Source: Burkholderiales bacterium
GTDB lineage: Bacteria > Pseudomonadota > Gammaproteobacteria > Burkholderiales > Burkholderiaceae_E
Direction of reading: 5' to 3'
DNA: 55,261 nucleotides
NCBI GenBank assembly: GCA_027487815.1
Contig: JAIYCW010000012.1
Span: 1 to 55,261, forward strand
The translations under genes and the position numbers were made by a program. Below, one piece after another: positions 15,940-25,079 of this stretch (within the stretch, counting starts at the first letter, position 1; the number at the start of each line of letters is the position of its first letter). The notes under the pieces were generated by a model that made no database searches, was not told where the DNA came from, and was given only the letters and a program-made list of their open reading frames with translations.

Positions 15940-16794
15940 ATGAACCTTTACTCTGCCCGATTTTCCGCTTCTCACCCGCTAGCCCGTTTGGTGATCGCCG
16001 CCACAGCTCTGGGAGCGCTCTTGATGACCACTGCGACGCAAGCCCAAGGGCCCAGCACGCCAAAAGCGGCAGCTGGTATCGATTGGCAGCTCATTGAACC
16101 TGCCAACTCACCCGCATTCGAGATCGCCCGCACCGAAACCACCATTGGGCAGTTCAAGCGCTATGTGCAGGCGAACCCACTCATCACCCTGGCCGAGCAA
16201 CGCGGCGGCGGCGAAGTTTTCGAAGGCGGATGGACCCGCATGCCCGGCTGGACCTGGCGCACACCGATGGGGCCCTCGACTCAGGTTAGCGATAACGAAC
16301 CAGCTGTTCATATCACCTACACCGAGGCCCAGGGCTTTTGCAAGTGGGCCGGCGGAGCGCTGCCTACTGATCAGCAATGGGTGCAAGCGGCCTACACCGA
16401 AACACGAGCGCAACCGCCCACAGGCTGGACTCGCACAACGACCTACCCCTACCCCACAGGCAACAGCCCTGAAGGTGCGCAGTGCCTTGGCGACTGCGGC
16501 GCTGAGGTCAGCAAACGGGCTATTCGCCACGGCGCACGGCTTTCTCGCGGTGAGGGGCATGCATCGGCCGGAACTACCAAGCCTGGCGTGAACGGCTTGT
16601 TTGATATGGGCGCTAACGCATGGGAATGGGTTGATGAACCAGCGGGCAACACCACCGGCGAGAAACGGACCCGAGGCGGATCATGGTGGTATGGCGCGCC
16701 TCAAATGCGGGCGGACTATCTGCAAAGCAAGCCGCAGTCCACCACAGTGGTCTACATCGGATTCAGGTGCGTACGGGCAGTCAGCTCGCGGTGA
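15940..16794 (+). CDS. Exported formylglycine-generating enzyme (SUMF1)-like protein
   Basis: A 284-aa protein with a signal peptide and an FGE-sulfatase domain: FEIARTETTIGQFKRYVQAN, PAVHITYTEAQGFCKWAGG, ALPTDQQWVQAAY, NGLFDMGANAWEW, and RTRGGSWWYGAPQMR ending in GFRCVR are the family marks. Related domains include sulfatase-activating, EgtB-type and PvdO proteins. No sulfatase gene is near, so the role is open; a periplasmic modifying or regulatory protein is likely. The ATG at 15940 was preferred over one six codons upstream. It converges on the aquaporin gene with two bases between stops. Confidence 0.85.
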   Translation: MNLYSARFSASHPLARLVIAATALGALLMTTATQAQGPSTPKAAAGIDWQLIEPANSPAFEIARTETTIGQFKRYVQANPLITLAEQRGGGEVFEGGWTRMPGWTWRTPMGPSTQVSDNEPAVHITYTEAQGFCKWAGGALPTDQQWVQAAYTETRAQPPTGWTRTTTYPYPTGNSPEGAQCLGDCGAEVSKRAIRHGARLSRGEGHASAGTTKPGVNGLFDMGANAWEWVDEPAGNTTGEKRTRGGSWWYGAPQMRADYLQSKPQSTTVVYIGFRCVRAVSSR

Positions 16795-16796
16795 AA

Positions 16797-17456
16797 TCAC
16801 TTGCCTGCAGATGATCGACCTAACATTCCATGTAGTACGACCCCCAAGCCTGCACCGACACACTGCGCCAAAATAAATCCAGGCGCACTGCCAGGTGAAA
16901 TTCCCGCAAAGCTATCGCTCATCATTCGACCCACCACCGCTGCAGGATTGGCAAATGAGGTGGATGCAGTGAACCAATATGCAGCACCGATATAGCAAGC
17001 CACTATCGCTGCGACTCGCCCCGCAGGCGAACGCAAGATCACGAGGATCAGGCCAGCGCTGGCTACAACCTCTGCAAGCCACTGCCCAGCGCCGGTTCTG
17101 ATTTTTGTGGAGAACTGCATGATCGAAACATCAAACATCGCGTGTGCCAACCATGCCCCCAACACCGCACCGCCTAGCTGAGCCAGGATATAGGCGCAAC
17201 ACATTTGCCAGACGAGCTCGCCGCGCCATGTCATCACCAGGGTCACCGCTGGGTTGAAATGCGCACCGCTCACCGGCCCGAGCACTTCAATCAACACATA
17301 GAGCCCAGCCATCGTCGCTATCGTATTGGCCAGCAACGCAATCGCATCATTCCCGCCGGAGAGCCGCTCGGCCATGATTCCCGAACCAATCACAATGGCC
17401 AGCAAAAGCGCCGTGCCGAGGGCCTCAGCTAGAAGCTTATGCGCGGTGGTGGTCAT
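16797..17456 (-). CDS. Aquaporin-family channel, probable arsenite channel AqpS-like
   Basis: A 219-aa MIP-family channel with six helices and both pore motifs: GAHFNPAVTLVMTWRG and SFANPAAVVGRMM. It follows the arsC-type gene by two bases and belongs to one operon. In Sinorhizobium the aqpS-arsC pairing lets cells reduce arsenate and lose arsenite through the channel in place of ArsB. The sequence shows the pairing; the arsenite role here is inferred. No arsR or arsB/acr3 gene is in the window. Confidence 0.85.
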   Translation of the reverse strand: MTTTAHKLLAEALGTALLLAIVIGSGIMAERLSGGNDAIALLANTIATMAGLYVLIEVLGPVSGAHFNPAVTLVMTWRGELVWQMCCAYILAQLGGAVLGAWLAHAMFDVSIMQFSTKIRTGAGQWLAEVVASAGLILVILRSPAGRVAAIVACYIGAAYWFTASTSFANPAAVVGRMMSDSFAGISPGSAPGFILAQCVGAGLGVVLHGMLGRSSAGK

Positions 17457-17458
17457 GC

Positions 17459-17956
17459 CTATGGCGCAGAGCCGATCGAGCTGACCTCTGATTTCAAGCG
17501 AATGCTGTCGAGGGTTTCGAGAGGCAAGGCAAGCATCAACTCAATGCGCCTTTTGAGAAGTTGCGCAGCCACATAAAACGCTTTGGCTTGCTCGGCTTCA
17601 GTGCCCTGCACTGCCGCTGGATCAGACACGCCCCAGTGCGCCGTCATGGGCTGCCCAGGCCAGATCGGGCACACCTCGCCAGCTGCGTTATCGCAAACTG
17701 TAAATACAAAATCCAGCGGGGGTGCTCCAGCAGCTGCAAACTCCTCCCAACTTTTGCTGCGAAAGCCTTGTGTTGGAATCTTCCAATCGGCAAGTGTCTT
17801 GAGCGCTAGGGGATGCACCTCCCCGCGCGGATGGCTGCCTGCCGAATATGCTCGGAAACGCCCTCCAGACAAGTGATTCATCAACCCTTCAGCCAGCACA
17901 GAGCGAGCGCTGTTGGCTGTGCAGACAAACAAAACGTTGTAAGTTTTTTGCGGCAT
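17459..17956 (-). CDS. arsC: Low-molecular-weight phosphatase-fold arsenate reductase ArsC
   Basis: A 165-aa protein with the CX5R loop CTANSAR at its start and the later CDN ([12 protein letters not shown]) and HWGVSDPA motifs of thioredoxin-linked arsenate reductases. These reduce arsenate to arsenite in the cytoplasm through a cysteine relay; Cys in FTVCDN and the loop Cys are visible. ATG at 17956 is chosen for its GAGGAGA ribosome binding site; longer frames would overlap the divergent region. Confidence 0.9.
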   Translation of the reverse strand: MPQKTYNVLFVCTANSARSVLAEGLMNHLSGGRFRAYSAGSHPRGEVHPLALKTLADWKIPTQGFRSKSWEEFAAAGAPPLDFVFTVCDNAAGEVCPIWPGQPMTAHWGVSDPAAVQGTEAEQAKAFYVAAQLLKRRIELMLALPLETLDSIRLKSEVSSIGSAP

Positions 17957-18095
17957 CACGATCTCCTCTCTAACATCTGAAAGCTCGCCGAAACGGCAAA
18001 CCATTCTAATGGATGGCCGCGCCGTCCTGGGCATCATCGAGCCGTCATCGACAGATGCTAGTCTTGGAAGAATAGTTAACTTTCCTGAGTTCAGC

Positions 18096-19019
18096 ATGGG
18101 TCAAAAAGTTTTTGTAGCTGGAGAGCGCGGCATGGTCGGCTCGGCCATTGTGCGCGCCCTGCATACCAGCACCAACCTTGAAGTCGTCAGCGCACCGCGA
18201 GATGCGCTCGATCTTCGTGACGGTGCAAGCGTCGAGGCTTTCTTCCAGACCCATTCGCTTGACTGGGTCGTGCTTGCCGCAGCAAAGGTGGGAGGGATCC
18301 ACGCAAATAACACTTACCGAGGCGACTTCATTCTTGAGAATCTGCAGATTCAGACCAATGTGATCGGCAGCGCATTTCGCGCCAAAGTGCCCAATCTGCT
18401 TTTCATGGGCTCAAGCTGCATCTACCCGCGGGATTGCCCTCAACCGATTCGGGAAGAGTATTTGCTCACCGGGCCTTTGGAGGCTACCAATGAACCCTAT
18501 GCGATTGCAAAAATTGCTGGGCTCAAGCTCTGTGAAAGTCTTGCCTCGCAATACGGTGTCAACTACTTCAGTGTGATGCCCACGAACCTCTACGGGCGTA
18601 ACGATAACTATCACCCCGAGAACAGCCATGTGCTGCCCGCGCTGATTCGCCGATTGCATGAGGCCAAGCTTGCTCAAGCTCCAAGCGTCAAGGTTTGGGG
18701 CTCGGGGCAACCACGCCGAGAGTTTCTGAATGTTGATGATCTCGCGCAAGCGGTATTGCTATTGATGCGCGAAAAACCAGTCCATACCCTGATCAACGTT
18801 GGCTGTGGAGAAGATGTGACCATTGCTGAGCTCGCGGCCATGATCGCCGAGCAAGTGGGCTACCGAGGCGTCTTCGAGTTCGATACCTCGAAGCCCGACG
18901 GCACACCTCGCAAATTGCTCTCCATTGATCGCATCCAGGCGATGGGTTGGTCGCCGAAGATCTCGATGAGCCAAGGAATTCGCGAGGCGTATCAGGATTT
19001 TCTGGCTCGCGCAGCCTGA
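18096..19019 (+). CDS. fcl: GDP-L-fucose synthase
   Basis: A 307-aa extended SDR with NADP-binding [32 protein letters not shown], the catalytic [16 protein letters not shown] (Ser and Cys) and the YAIAKIAG (YxxxK) motif. GDP-L-fucose synthase (GMER) epimerises and reduces GDP-4-keto-6-deoxymannose to GDP-L-fucose, the sugar donor for fucosylation of exopolysaccharide. The ATG at 18096 begins the Rossmann fold. Its partner gmd lies at 34947-36032 on the other strand, so the locus has both fucose steps. It starts the plus-strand exopolysaccharide operon. Confidence 0.93.
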   Translation: MGQKVFVAGERGMVGSAIVRALHTSTNLEVVSAPRDALDLRDGASVEAFFQTHSLDWVVLAAAKVGGIHANNTYRGDFILENLQIQTNVIGSAFRAKVPNLLFMGSSCIYPRDCPQPIREEYLLTGPLEATNEPYAIAKIAGLKLCESLASQYGVNYFSVMPTNLYGRNDNYHPENSHVLPALIRRLHEAKLAQAPSVKVWGSGQPRREFLNVDDLAQAVLLLMREKPVHTLINVGCGEDVTIAELAAMIAEQVGYRGVFEFDTSKPDGTPRKLLSIDRIQAMGWSPKISMSQGIREAYQDFLARAA

Positions 19020-19114
19020 TCCGAGGCTGTAAAGCACGCGCAACCAAGTCGTCATCGAATTGTAGAACTCGGGCTGTAATCTCCGCCCTCCTTCCCGTTG
19101 AAATGAGATCGGTC

Positions 19115-20335
19115 ATGCGAATCCTGATGGCGGTGCTGGCCAGCCTGATGGCTGGTAGCGTGCTGGCACAACAAGCCGATGGTAAATCCTGGGGGGTGAA
19201 TCTTTCCCAGAACCTGATTCACGAAAGCAACTTACTGCGCCTGCCTTCGAGCATTCCAGCTTCGGCCATCGTTCAAGGCGCAAGCGGCAATTCGGATTTT
19301 TATTCCGTTACACGGGTCGGGGCGGATTTTGACCGTACTTACAGCAAGCAGCGACTTCAAGCCCAGGTTGGAACCGACATCACGCGCTTTAGTAACTTCA
19401 GTCGGTTCGACAGCGTAGGCTACAACCTGTTTGGCCGCTTCGATTGGCAGTATGACCGCAATTGGTACGGTCATGCCCAACTAGGTTTAAGCCGAAGCCG
19501 GTCAACCTTTGTCGATTTTCGCTCTTCCGAGCCCAATCTGGTGAATACGCAAAGTCTTGGCGCTGCTGTCGGTTTTCGATTCACGCCCGTATGGTCTTCC
19601 TATGTTGGGTTGGACACCATTGCTACCGACAACTCAGTATCTCCACTCAAGCCAAATAACCTTGAAAGCACTAATGTCGAGGCTGGTTTGAGATATCAGC
19701 CTGAAGATGGAACTGATCTGTTTGTCCTGGCCAGGCGCTCAAACGGCAAGTTCCCCAATCGCCAGATAAACGATGTAAACGGAAATCCTCTTCCGAATGC
19801 AATTGACAACTCGTTTAGGCAGAATGAATTACTGATTCGAGGCGTACTTTCTCCGTCCACAGTTGCTCGCTATCAAGGGCAAATCGGCCTTACGCAGCGC
19901 CGTCATGAAAACTTTCCTTCCCGAGACTTTTCCGGGCTAACTTTTCAGTTGGACTATAACTGGAACCCTCAAGGTCTGTGGTCTTTCCAAGCCTCCGCAG
20001 GCAATACGATTGGGGCAGTCGCGGATGTTTCGGCCAACTACATTGTTAGCCGATTTATTGTGTTGCGTCCTGCGCTTTCGATCACACCCAAAACCCTGCT
20101 CCGGGGCTCCCTCGAATGGCGAGATAGACAGTTCTCGGGTGATCCGGGTCTAGCCATAAGCAATACCCCGAAGCGAGAAGATCGCCTTACGACTTTTGGG
20201 GTCGGGATATCAAGCACTATCAACCGGAACTGGTCTTGGAGTGCTGACCTGCGCCAGGAATCACGCAACTCCAATGCAGTCAACCAGGATTTCAGTGCGC
20301 GGGTGTTTGCAGTTTCCGCGACCCTGCAGTTCTAG
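19115..20335 (+). CDS. epsL: EpsL, exosortase B-associated outer-membrane beta-barrel protein
   Basis: A 406-aa protein with a signal peptide (MRILMAVLASLMAGSVLAQQ) and a mature part made of alternating strands, ending in a C-terminal SATLQF with terminal Phe, as outer-membrane barrels do. Motifs such as NLESTNVEAGLRYQPEDGTD are typical of the EpsL family tied to exosortase B loci, which is proposed to help export exopolysaccharide across the outer membrane. An ATG four codons upstream is equally possible. It lies 95 bases after fcl and 48 before xrtB. Confidence 0.8.
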   Translation: MRILMAVLASLMAGSVLAQQADGKSWGVNLSQNLIHESNLLRLPSSIPASAIVQGASGNSDFYSVTRVGADFDRTYSKQRLQAQVGTDITRFSNFSRFDSVGYNLFGRFDWQYDRNWYGHAQLGLSRSRSTFVDFRSSEPNLVNTQSLGAAVGFRFTPVWSSYVGLDTIATDNSVSPLKPNNLESTNVEAGLRYQPEDGTDLFVLARRSNGKFPNRQINDVNGNPLPNAIDNSFRQNELLIRGVLSPSTVARYQGQIGLTQRRHENFPSRDFSGLTFQLDYNWNPQGLWSFQASAGNTIGAVADVSANYIVSRFIVLRPALSITPKTLLRGSLEWRDRQFSGDPGLAISNTPKREDRLTTFGVGISSTINRNWSWSADLRQESRNSNAVNQDFSARVFAVSATLQF

Positions 20336-20383
20336 CGCCTGTCATCAGCGCTTCATCTGGGTTTTCTAATCTAGCGGGCTACC

Positions 20384-21316
20384 ATGTCTAGTGCTATCCC
20401 TCCCGCAATCCAAAGCAAACCCGCTGGCAGCCTCCTTGATAGGCTTGCCAGTCAGGTGACTGCTTTGCGTACCTGGCCCCCGGCAGTCTGGGTATTGCTG
20501 TTTGGTCTGCTTGCTCTCTATGGCCCGACCTATTACGAGCTTGCCCACACGGTTTGGTCTTCTGAAGAGCAGGCTCATGGCCCGATCATTGTGGCCGTAA
20601 GCCTTTGGCTTTTCTATAAGTCAATTCCTCCGGTAAGCGCACTGGCACCTGCGAGTTCTGTCTTGCCTGGGTTTGCTTTGCTGGCGTTTGGTTTGTTCTG
20701 CTATGTCTTTGGCAAAGCGCTTACTGTGCCTTTGATCGAAGTGGGCTCGCAGGTTTTCGTGATTGCAGGTGTGTTAATCGCACTCAAGGGCACACCGGTA
20801 TTACGCCTCACATGGTTCCCCCTGTTCTTTTTGATTTTTATGGTGCCTTTGCCTGATGCGTTTGTTTCGGCGCTCACCGCACCTTTGAAAAACGCCGTAT
20901 CGGCCGTGGCTTCTGAACTGCTTTACCTGGCGGGTTACCCCATCGGGCGCGCTGGCACTATCTTGACGATTGGCCCATACCAGCTGTTGGTTGCCGATGC
21001 ATGCGCCGGGCTGAATTCAATGTTCACGCTCGAAGCTTTGGGCTTGCTGTATCTCAACTTGATGAACTACACCTCGATAGGGCGCAACGTCACGCTTGCA
21101 ATTCTGGTGATCCCCATCTCCTTTCTCGCCAACGTCATTCGGGTGAGCACCTTGGTGTTGGTGACTTACTACTTCGGCGATGAAGTTGGCCAGGGATTTG
21201 CGCACGGCTTTGCGGGTATGGTGCTGTTCATGGCCGCTTTAATTCTGATCCTTGCGACAGACACCTTATTGGGCAAGATCATTTTTCGTTCAAAGGCCAG
21301 GAAAACTCATGAGTGA
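20384..21316 (+). CDS. xrtB: Exosortase B (XrtB), transpeptidase-like membrane protein
   Basis: A 310-aa integral membrane protein with at least eight helices. The three conserved catalytic residues of exosortases are present: Cys207 in ADACAGLNS, Arg253 in FLANVIRVSTL and His274 in GFAHGFAG. Exosortases recognise C-terminal PEP-CTERM signals (short motif, membrane helix, basic tail) on secreted proteins and are thought to cleave and transfer them to the cell surface, mostly in exopolysaccharide-producing Gram-negatives. A candidate substrate is encoded at 39532-40185. Its stop overlaps the epsI start by eight bases. Confidence 0.93.
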   Translation: MSSAIPPAIQSKPAGSLLDRLASQVTALRTWPPAVWVLLFGLLALYGPTYYELAHTVWSSEEQAHGPIIVAVSLWLFYKSIPPVSALAPASSVLPGFALLAFGLFCYVFGKALTVPLIEVGSQVFVIAGVLIALKGTPVLRLTWFPLFFLIFMVPLPDAFVSALTAPLKNAVSAVASELLYLAGYPIGRAGTILTIGPYQLLVADACAGLNSMFTLEALGLLYLNLMNYTSIGRNVTLAILVIPISFLANVIRVSTLVLVTYYFGDEVGQGFAHGFAGMVLFMAALILILATDTLLGKIIFRSKARKTHE

Positions 21317-22034
21317 ACCAGTGAACGACGAACGTAGGGTCTTGCTTGCCCGATCCGCCATCGCCGCAGCAGCGATGGTTACAGCAAGCGTGGGCGCAGT
21401 GATCGCAACACCGAAACCAATGACGCCTGATCAGGCCGGACATACCGACCTGAAGAATGTCGTGCCCGAAAAGTTTGGCAACTGGGAATTGGATGCCAGA
21501 GGCTCTGTGGCTTTGGTCTCTCCGGAAGCAGCCCGGTCGCTAGAGCGTCTGTACAGCGATACCTTGAGCCGCACCTATATGAACGACCGCGGAGAGCGGG
21601 TCATGCTGTCGATTGCTTACGGCGCTGTACAAAGCCGAGAGTTGCAGATTCATAAACCCGAAGTGTGCTACGTGTCCCAAGGGTTTGAGTTGATCCACAT
21701 GCAAAAGGGTGAGATTGGCTCACCCGTGGGTTCCATTCCCACCATGAGGCTAGTCGCTCGAATGGGCCCTCGAACTGAGCCGATCACCTATTGGATTCGA
21801 TCGGGCGACGAAGTGGTACGCGGATGGTTTGAGCAAAATCGCGCCCGAATCTCCAGCGGCCTAAGAGGGCAAATCCCGGATGGTTTACTTTTTCGAGTGT
21901 CCACAATTGGCGTAGATCGCGAGCAAGCATTTCGTTTGCAAGAGGCATTCATCGCGCAATTTCTGGATGCGATTGAGCCCGCCAAACATCGCATGTTTGT
22001 AGGCAGCCGTGCTGAAGTTCGACGTCAATCCTGA
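21309..22034 (+). CDS. epsI: EpsI family protein of the exosortase B locus
   Basis: A 241-aa protein with an N-terminal membrane segment preceded by the RR of DERRVLLARSAIAAAAM, possibly a Tat-like signal. The EpsI domain follows, with RELQIHKPEVCYVSQGF (conserved Cys), PITYWIRSGDEVV and the C-terminal FRLQEAFIAQFLDAI. EpsI domains are fused to or encoded next to exosortases and are required in several exopolysaccharide pathways, though the reaction is unknown. It overlaps xrtB and the downstream acetyltransferase gene, so the three are translationally coupled. Confidence 0.87.
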   Translation: MSEPVNDERRVLLARSAIAAAAMVTASVGAVIATPKPMTPDQAGHTDLKNVVPEKFGNWELDARGSVALVSPEAARSLERLYSDTLSRTYMNDRGERVMLSIAYGAVQSRELQIHKPEVCYVSQGFELIHMQKGEIGSPVGSIPTMRLVARMGPRTEPITYWIRSGDEVVRGWFEQNRARISSGLRGQIPDGLLFRVSTIGVDREQAFRLQEAFIAQFLDAIEPAKHRMFVGSRAEVRRQS

Positions 22035-22611
22035 AGCCATCCAGTCACGCAAGAGCTGCTGGCAGGATCTCTCCTCGTTTCGTACACCAGCGGGATTTCG
22101 CGGCAGGCCGGCGTGGTTTGTTCAGCTTTGGTGGTTAGTGCAAAGCACTTTGTTTGCAGCCTCGCCGCAATTCATGTTCGGCTGGCGCCGATGGCTTTTG
22201 CGATTATTTGGAGCAAAGGTAGGCGTTGGTGTGCTTGTGCGCCCGAGCGTACGCACCACCTATCCGTGGAAAGTACGGCTTGATGATTATTGCTGGATTG
22301 GCGACGAGGTTGAGCTTTACAGTCTTGGTGAAATTCATGTCGGTGAGCACGCAGTTGTTTCACAGCGCAGTTATCTTTGTACCGGTTCACATCGACATGA
22401 CCTCCCCGGTTTTGATATCACCGCCGCACCAATCGTAATTGGTGCCCAAGCCTGGGTCGGTACTGATGTTTTTGTGGCGCCTGGCACAACTATTGGCGAA
22501 GGTGCCGTAGTGGGGGCACGCAGTTCCGTATTCCATGACCTCCCCGCGGAAATGATCTGCAAGGGGTCGCCTGCGAAGCCCTATCGTGCGCGTTCCAAGG
22601 CTGCAATGTGA
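22009..22611 (+). CDS. WcaF-like hexapeptide-repeat acetyltransferase
   Basis: A 200-aa left-handed beta-helix acetyltransferase with the WcaF-like layout: FGAKVGVGVLVRPSVRTTYP, GSHRHDLPGFDITAAPIVIG, GTDVFVAPGTTIGEGAVVGA and GSPAKPYRARS. It probably O-acetylates the exopolysaccharide or its lipid-linked repeat unit with acetyl-CoA. It starts with GTG inside the end of epsI and overlaps the next gene by four bases (GTGA). Confidence 0.87.
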   Translation: MLKFDVNPEAIQSRKSCWQDLSSFRTPAGFRGRPAWFVQLWWLVQSTLFAASPQFMFGWRRWLLRLFGAKVGVGVLVRPSVRTTYPWKVRLDDYCWIGDEVELYSLGEIHVGEHAVVSQRSYLCTGSHRHDLPGFDITAAPIVIGAQAWVGTDVFVAPGTTIGEGAVVGARSSVFHDLPAEMICKGSPAKPYRARSKAAM

Positions 22612-23855
22612 AGATACTGATTTACGGGTTGAACTTTTCGCCCGAGCTTACTGGAGTTGGCAAGTATTCCGGAGAGATGGCGGTTTGGCTTGCGCAACGC
22701 AACTTGCGAGTAGACGTGGTCACAGCCCCACCCTACTACCCGTCATGGTCGTTGGGTGAAGGCTATAAGGCTGGACGCTATTCCCGCGAAAGTCTTCCGG
22801 GCTACAAAGAAATGGGCGTAGTGGTTCGATGTCCGCTATGGCTACCCAAGAAGCTTTCAGGCCTCAAGCGATTGATTCACTTGGCTAGCTTCACGCTTTC
22901 AAGCTTGCCTGTGTTTGTTTGGCTATTGATCACAAGACGACCGGATATGGTGTTTGTCGTGGCACCTTCGATGATGTACGCCGCCCCAGCCGCACTACTG
23001 GCCAAATTACTGCGGGTGCACTCATGGCTGCACATTCAGGACTTTGAGGTCGATGCGGCTTTCGGACTCAACATGCTTAAGTCTTCAAAACTGCGCAGCT
23101 TTGTGCTCGCTGTTGAACGCGCCACGCTTAACATGTTTTGCAAGGTTTCGACTATCTCAATGCGCATGCTTGATTTGCTCCAGGAAAAAGGTGTAGCACG
23201 TGCGCAATCGGTTCTCTTTCCAAATTGGGTTGACACCAGCCTCATTCAGCCTCACGAAGGTACGAACAAATATCGCGACCAGTTCGGGATCGCGCAGGAC
23301 CAATGTTTGTGTCTTTATTCAGGGAATCTTGGCGAGAAGCAAGGTCTGGAAGTAATCATCGAAGCCGCCAGAATTCTTGCGAGCAATCCATCCATTAAAT
23401 TCCTCATAAGCGGGGAAGGATCCGCAAAAGCTGGATTGCAATCACTAGCGCAGGGCCTGAACAACATTGATTGGCTTGAGTTGCAACCTTTGGAGCGACT
23501 GAGTGAGTTGCTTGGCAGCGCAGACATCCATCTATTGCCACAGCGCGATGGTGCCGCAGACCTGGTCATGCCCTCCAAGCTTTCGGGAATGCTTGCCAGC
23601 GGCAGACCCGTTATTGGTGCGGCCCGAGCAGAAACCGAGCTTGGCATGGTTCTAAAAGAGGTCGGCGTGCGGATCGAACCTGCAGACGCGGTGGCGATGG
23701 CCAGCGCTATTCAGGAGCTGGCGCAAGATCCAGCGCGGCGAACATTGCTGGGGCGACGTAGCCGTGATTATTCCGAGAAGTCGTTAGGGAAAAACAGCAT
23801 TCTCTTGAAACTTCTTGGCGATATGAAATCGCTTGTCTATCCATCGGCGAACTAG
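22608..23855 (+). CDS. WcaI-like glycosyltransferase
   Basis: A 415-aa GT4-fold enzyme. ILIYGLNFSPELTGVGKYSGEMA at the start, PPYYPSWSLGEGYKAGRYSRE and HIQDFEVDAAFGLNMLKS are signatures of the colanic acid WcaI family, and the C-terminal donor domain holds a SGEGSAKAGLQ loop and MPSKLSGMLASGRPVI. In the known pathway WcaI is thought to transfer fucose, which agrees with fcl and gmd in this locus. The GTG start overlaps the acetyltransferase stop. Confidence 0.87.
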   Translation: MKILIYGLNFSPELTGVGKYSGEMAVWLAQRNLRVDVVTAPPYYPSWSLGEGYKAGRYSRESLPGYKEMGVVVRCPLWLPKKLSGLKRLIHLASFTLSSLPVFVWLLITRRPDMVFVVAPSMMYAAPAALLAKLLRVHSWLHIQDFEVDAAFGLNMLKSSKLRSFVLAVERATLNMFCKVSTISMRMLDLLQEKGVARAQSVLFPNWVDTSLIQPHEGTNKYRDQFGIAQDQCLCLYSGNLGEKQGLEVIIEAARILASNPSIKFLISGEGSAKAGLQSLAQGLNNIDWLELQPLERLSELLGSADIHLLPQRDGAADLVMPSKLSGMLASGRPVIGAARAETELGMVLKEVGVRIEPADAVAMASAIQELAQDPARRTLLGRRSRDYSEKSLGKNSILLKLLGDMKSLVYPSAN

Positions 23856-23858
23856 GCA

Positions 23859-25079
23859 ATGAATCATCGTGTCTTGCACTATGTAGACCCCGCCGCTGGA
23901 GGTCATCACGGTGACTTCTTGGTTTTTTTTATGCGTTTAGCTCTGCGAACCGAGATACGGCTCAAGGTCTGGGCTCCAGAAAAATCGTATCTACATGCCT
24001 GCAACCTTGCACCAGATACACAAGGGCACGCGTCCTTGCAACAGCACATAGATGAGCACCCGTCGCACCAGCAGCGTTTCGATCTAATCCGGATGGTGAG
24101 CTCATCGGTAGCGGCAGATGAGCGGGTTTTTTTCGCAATGCTAGATCCCATGCTTTCGAGCTTGGTTCATTACCAGTGGCGTCATGGGAGAATCCAGGCT
24201 CCGTGGTCTGGCCTTTTGTTTCGCACTAGCTTTAACTACCCCGAGAGCGAGCCCTTCATGTCGCGGGCATGGGTCAAGTCTTTGGCTAAGCTCAGTCTTC
24301 TTCGATGGCTCTATCGAAGATCTCATCCTTCGCTCCTTACTCTCGATCCCTTTTGGGACCCCTCACACCAGGTACCGGTCGTGCATATCCCTGATGCGAT
24401 GACGGAACTAGACCGAATGGCACCTGCAAAGCTTTTGCAAGTTCAGCCCAGCCGATCCGATCGAAAAGAATTACTCTTCTTCGGAAGTATTGATCGGCGA
24501 AAAGGTCTCGCAGAGTTCTTAATGGCTCTCCACCTTGCGCCCGACACTACACTTAGGACCATTCACCTTTGCATACTTGGTAAGTGGCATCCTTCTGCAA
24601 ACCACCCGGAGCAGGCCGAAGTGCTGCGAGCGCTTGAGCTACGCGGATTAAAAGTTACCCTGCGAAATGAGTTCATCAGCAATCAACAATTAGTGGCCGC
24701 GTTGGTTCAATGCGATCTTGTCCTAGCTCCATATATCGACCACATTGGCTCATCAGGAGTAGTGGGCCTTGCCGCGCAATTTGGCAAACCGGTTCTTACC
24801 CAAGCAAGTTATCAGATTGCGAGGGAAGTGAATCAATACGCTCTAGGAAAGACGGCAAACACGAAAGACCCCAAAGCCATACTTGCTGCTTTGATGGCGA
24901 TGCTGACCGGGGAACCGTCCAATGACTCACGGCAGGCGCAGTATCGAGCCTGGCGTAACCAATCGCAGGCGATGGCCAGATGCGAACAATGGCTAGTGCA
25001 ATGGTTTGCCGAGGGCAAAGAGACTCTGCACGCCACTGGCATACCCTTCGACCGGATGCTTGATGGACGCTCCACTTGA
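23859..25079 (+). CDS. Glycosyltransferase, GT4-like
   Basis: A 406-aa protein with the double Rossmann glycosyltransferase layout. LLFFGSIDRRKGLAEFLMAL is a typical start of the donor domain, LVLAPYIDHIGSSGVVGLAAQFGKPVL matches its sugar-nucleotide-binding part. A broad family match to GT4 is supported; donor and acceptor cannot be told. It starts three bases after the WcaI-like gene and its stop touches the start of the flippase gene. Confidence 0.75.
   Translation: MNHRVLHYVDPAAGGHHGDFLVFFMRLALRTEIRLKVWAPEKSYLHACNLAPDTQGHASLQQHIDEHPSHQQRFDLIRMVSSSVAADERVFFAMLDPMLSSLVHYQWRHGRIQAPWSGLLFRTSFNYPESEPFMSRAWVKSLAKLSLLRWLYRRSHPSLLTLDPFWDPSHQVPVVHIPDAMTELDRMAPAKLLQVQPSRSDRKELLFFGSIDRRKGLAEFLMALHLAPDTTLRTIHLCILGKWHPSANHPEQAEVLRALELRGLKVTLRNEFISNQQLVAALVQCDLVLAPYIDHIGSSGVVGLAAQFGKPVLTQASYQIAREVNQYALGKTANTKDPKAILAALMAMLTGEPSNDSRQAQYRAWRNQSQAMARCEQWLVQWFAEGKETLHATGIPFDRMLDGRST

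Noticed and set aside
22427-22446. Inverted repeat GCACCAAT-CGTA-ATTGGTGC
   Set aside because: It lies inside the WcaF-like coding region and does not match the EpsA-type palindrome.
22486-22502. Sigma54-like TGGCAC-N5-TTGG
   Set aside because: Inside the acetyltransferase coding region with an incomplete -12 element and no gene start at the right distance.
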